Shown piece after piece: positions 6,205 to 7,034 of a stretch of 7,034 nt of DNA. Numbering within the stretch: the first letter of the stretch is position 1; every line of letters starts with the position of its first letter. The notes under the pieces were generated by a model. The model was not told the DNA's origin and made no database searches. It saw only the letters and a program-made list of their open reading frames with translations. This DNA is from Chloroflexota bacterium (GTDB lineage Bacteria > Chloroflexota > Anaerolineae > Caldilineales > Caldilineaceae), in the NCBI GenBank assembly GCA_003451595.1, contig DMDA01000130.1, forward strand, positions 41,974 through 49,007. The letters run 5' to 3'. Position numbers and translations under genes: made by a program.

Positions 6205-6930
6205 ATGCAGGATCAAGAGACGCGCGGCAATGCCGCATCGATTATTACCATGAACAACGTCACCAAAACCTATCAGATGGGCGAGGTGGCGGTCCACGCG
6301 CTGTGCGGGGTCTCATTGCAGGTTGCGCGCGGCGAGTACGTCGCCATCGTCGGCGCCAGCGGGTCGGGCAAGAGCACGCTGATGAACATCATTGGTCTGC
6401 TCGATCGTCCGACTCGCGGCAGTTACGAGATTCGCGGCCATGAGGTGAGCCGGCTCAGTAAGAACGCACAGGCCAACATCCGCAACCGCGAAATCGGTTT
6501 CATCTTTCAGCGCTTCAACCTGCTGCCGCGCACCTCGGCGCGGGAACAGGTCGAACTACCGCTTTTTTACGCTGGCATCACCGGCGTCAGGGCGCAGCAG
6601 CGCGCCGTCGATGCCCTGACGCGCGTCGGGCTGGCGCAGCGCATCAACCACCGCCCCGACCAGCTTTCGGGCGGCCAACAACAGCGTGTGGCGATCGCCC
6701 GCGCCCTGGTGACACAGCCCAGCCTGCTTCTGGCTGACGAGCCAACCGGCGCCCTCGACAGCAAGACGACAGCGGAGATTCTCGACCTGTTCGACGAATT
6801 GCACGCGCAAGGGCTGACGCTAATCGTTGTAACGCACGAGCATAACGTCGCAGCGCGGGCAGCGCGCGTGATCACTGTCAGCGATGGTGCTGTGGTCAGC
6901 GACGTTCACACACGGAGACAAGCGGAGTAA
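6205..6930 (+). CDS. ABC transporter ATP-binding protein, MacB/LolD type
   Basis: This 241-residue ATPase has all the ABC motifs: Walker A GASGSGKST (50-58), Q-loop FQ with Q102, signature LSGGQQQR (154-161), Walker B LLLADEPTGALD (174-185) and H-loop H211 in VVTHEHN. The form DEPTGALDS, the early NVTKTYQMGEVAVHAL stretch and NLLPRTSAREQVELPL are typical of the LolD/MacB/FtsE branch, which energises FtsX-type permeases for lipoprotein, peptide or macrolide export. ATG 6205 has GAGG five bases upstream. An in-frame ATG at residue 16 would still keep the ABC domain but has no comparable ribosome site. The permease gene starts three bases after the stop. The divergent two-component system suggests controlled expression. 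The substrate cannot be told from the sequence. Confidence 0.95.
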   Translation: MQDQETRGNAASIITMNNVTKTYQMGEVAVHALCGVSLQVARGEYVAIVGASGSGKSTLMNIIGLLDRPTRGSYEIRGHEVSRLSKNAQANIRNREIGFIFQRFNLLPRTSAREQVELPLFYAGITGVRAQQRAVDALTRVGLAQRINHRPDQLSGGQQQRVAIARALVTQPSLLLADEPTGALDSKTTAEILDLFDELHAQGLTLIVVTHEHNVAARAARVITVSDGAVVSDVHTRRQAE

Positions 6931-6933
6931 GCC

Positions 6934-7034
6934 ATGCGCATGTTTCGCTATTTCGGATTGGCCTTGAACAACATCGGCGTCAACAAGACGCGTTCGTTGC
7001 TGACAATGCTGGGCATCATCATCGGTGTAGCGGC
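6934..7034 (+). CDS. MacB/FtsX-family ABC permease, N-terminus (partial, runs off right edge)
   Basis: ATG 6934 opens 33 codons before the window ends. The start MRMFRYFGLALNNIGVNKTR, followed by a hydrophobic segment SLLTMLGIIIGVAA, is the hallmark N-terminus of MacB/FtsX-like permeases. These have an amphipathic cytoplasmic helix, then a conserved (K/R)xRSxLTxLGIxIGVAA first membrane helix. GGAG at 6924-6927, inside the end of the ATPase gene, lies six bases upstream. Only three bases separate it from the ATPase stop, so both are translated from one transcript. The large extracytoplasmic domain and the remaining three helices expected of the family lie outside the window. Confidence 0.9.
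   Translation, partial: MRMFRYFGLALNNIGVNKTRSLLTMLGIIIGVA

Overview
The window reads as ordinary chromosomal DNA of a GC-rich bacterium. The style of the proteins suggests Chloroflexota, possibly a Roseiflexus-like filamentous phototroph. That placement rests on remembered family resemblance (the ATPase/PIN pair, MoxR/VWA pair and HisKA_3 kinase), not on a search. No rRNA, tRNA, CRISPR array, insertion sequence or phage gene was seen, and no gene-free stretch exceeds about 170 bases.

Layout. Positions 1-36 are the last codons of a gene running in from the left. A 166-base gap with a long perfect-looking hairpin follows. Then comes a damaged accessory module on the plus strand: the first 43 codons of a RecF/OLD-like AAA ATPase, cut off just after its Walker A motif, followed by an intact PIN-like protein whose GTG start overlaps the ATPase-frame stop, and then a DUF488 protein 6 bases further on. 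After a 156-base gap with a hairpin and a candidate promoter lies a two-gene plus-strand operon: a MoxR-type AAA+ ATPase and a CoxE-like von Willebrand A protein. These two families work together as a chaperone/metal-insertion pair.

The next two genes are on the minus strand and converge on the VWA gene: a six-TM HisKA_3 sensor kinase and its NarL/LuxR-type response regulator, overlapping by ATGA. Divergent from the kinase, across 102 bases, an ABC ATPase of the LolD/MacB type starts on the plus strand. The N-terminus of its FtsX/MacB-like permease follows and runs off the right edge. The kinase, regulator and divergent exporter probably form one functional unit in which an envelope or antimicrobial signal controls transporter expression.

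The most notable item is the collapsed ATPase-PIN-DUF488 locus. It looks like an ATPase-nuclease accessory (possibly defence) cassette that lost nearly all of its ATPase while its downstream genes stayed open. I saw no clear evidence of an entirely new system; the other findings are modest.
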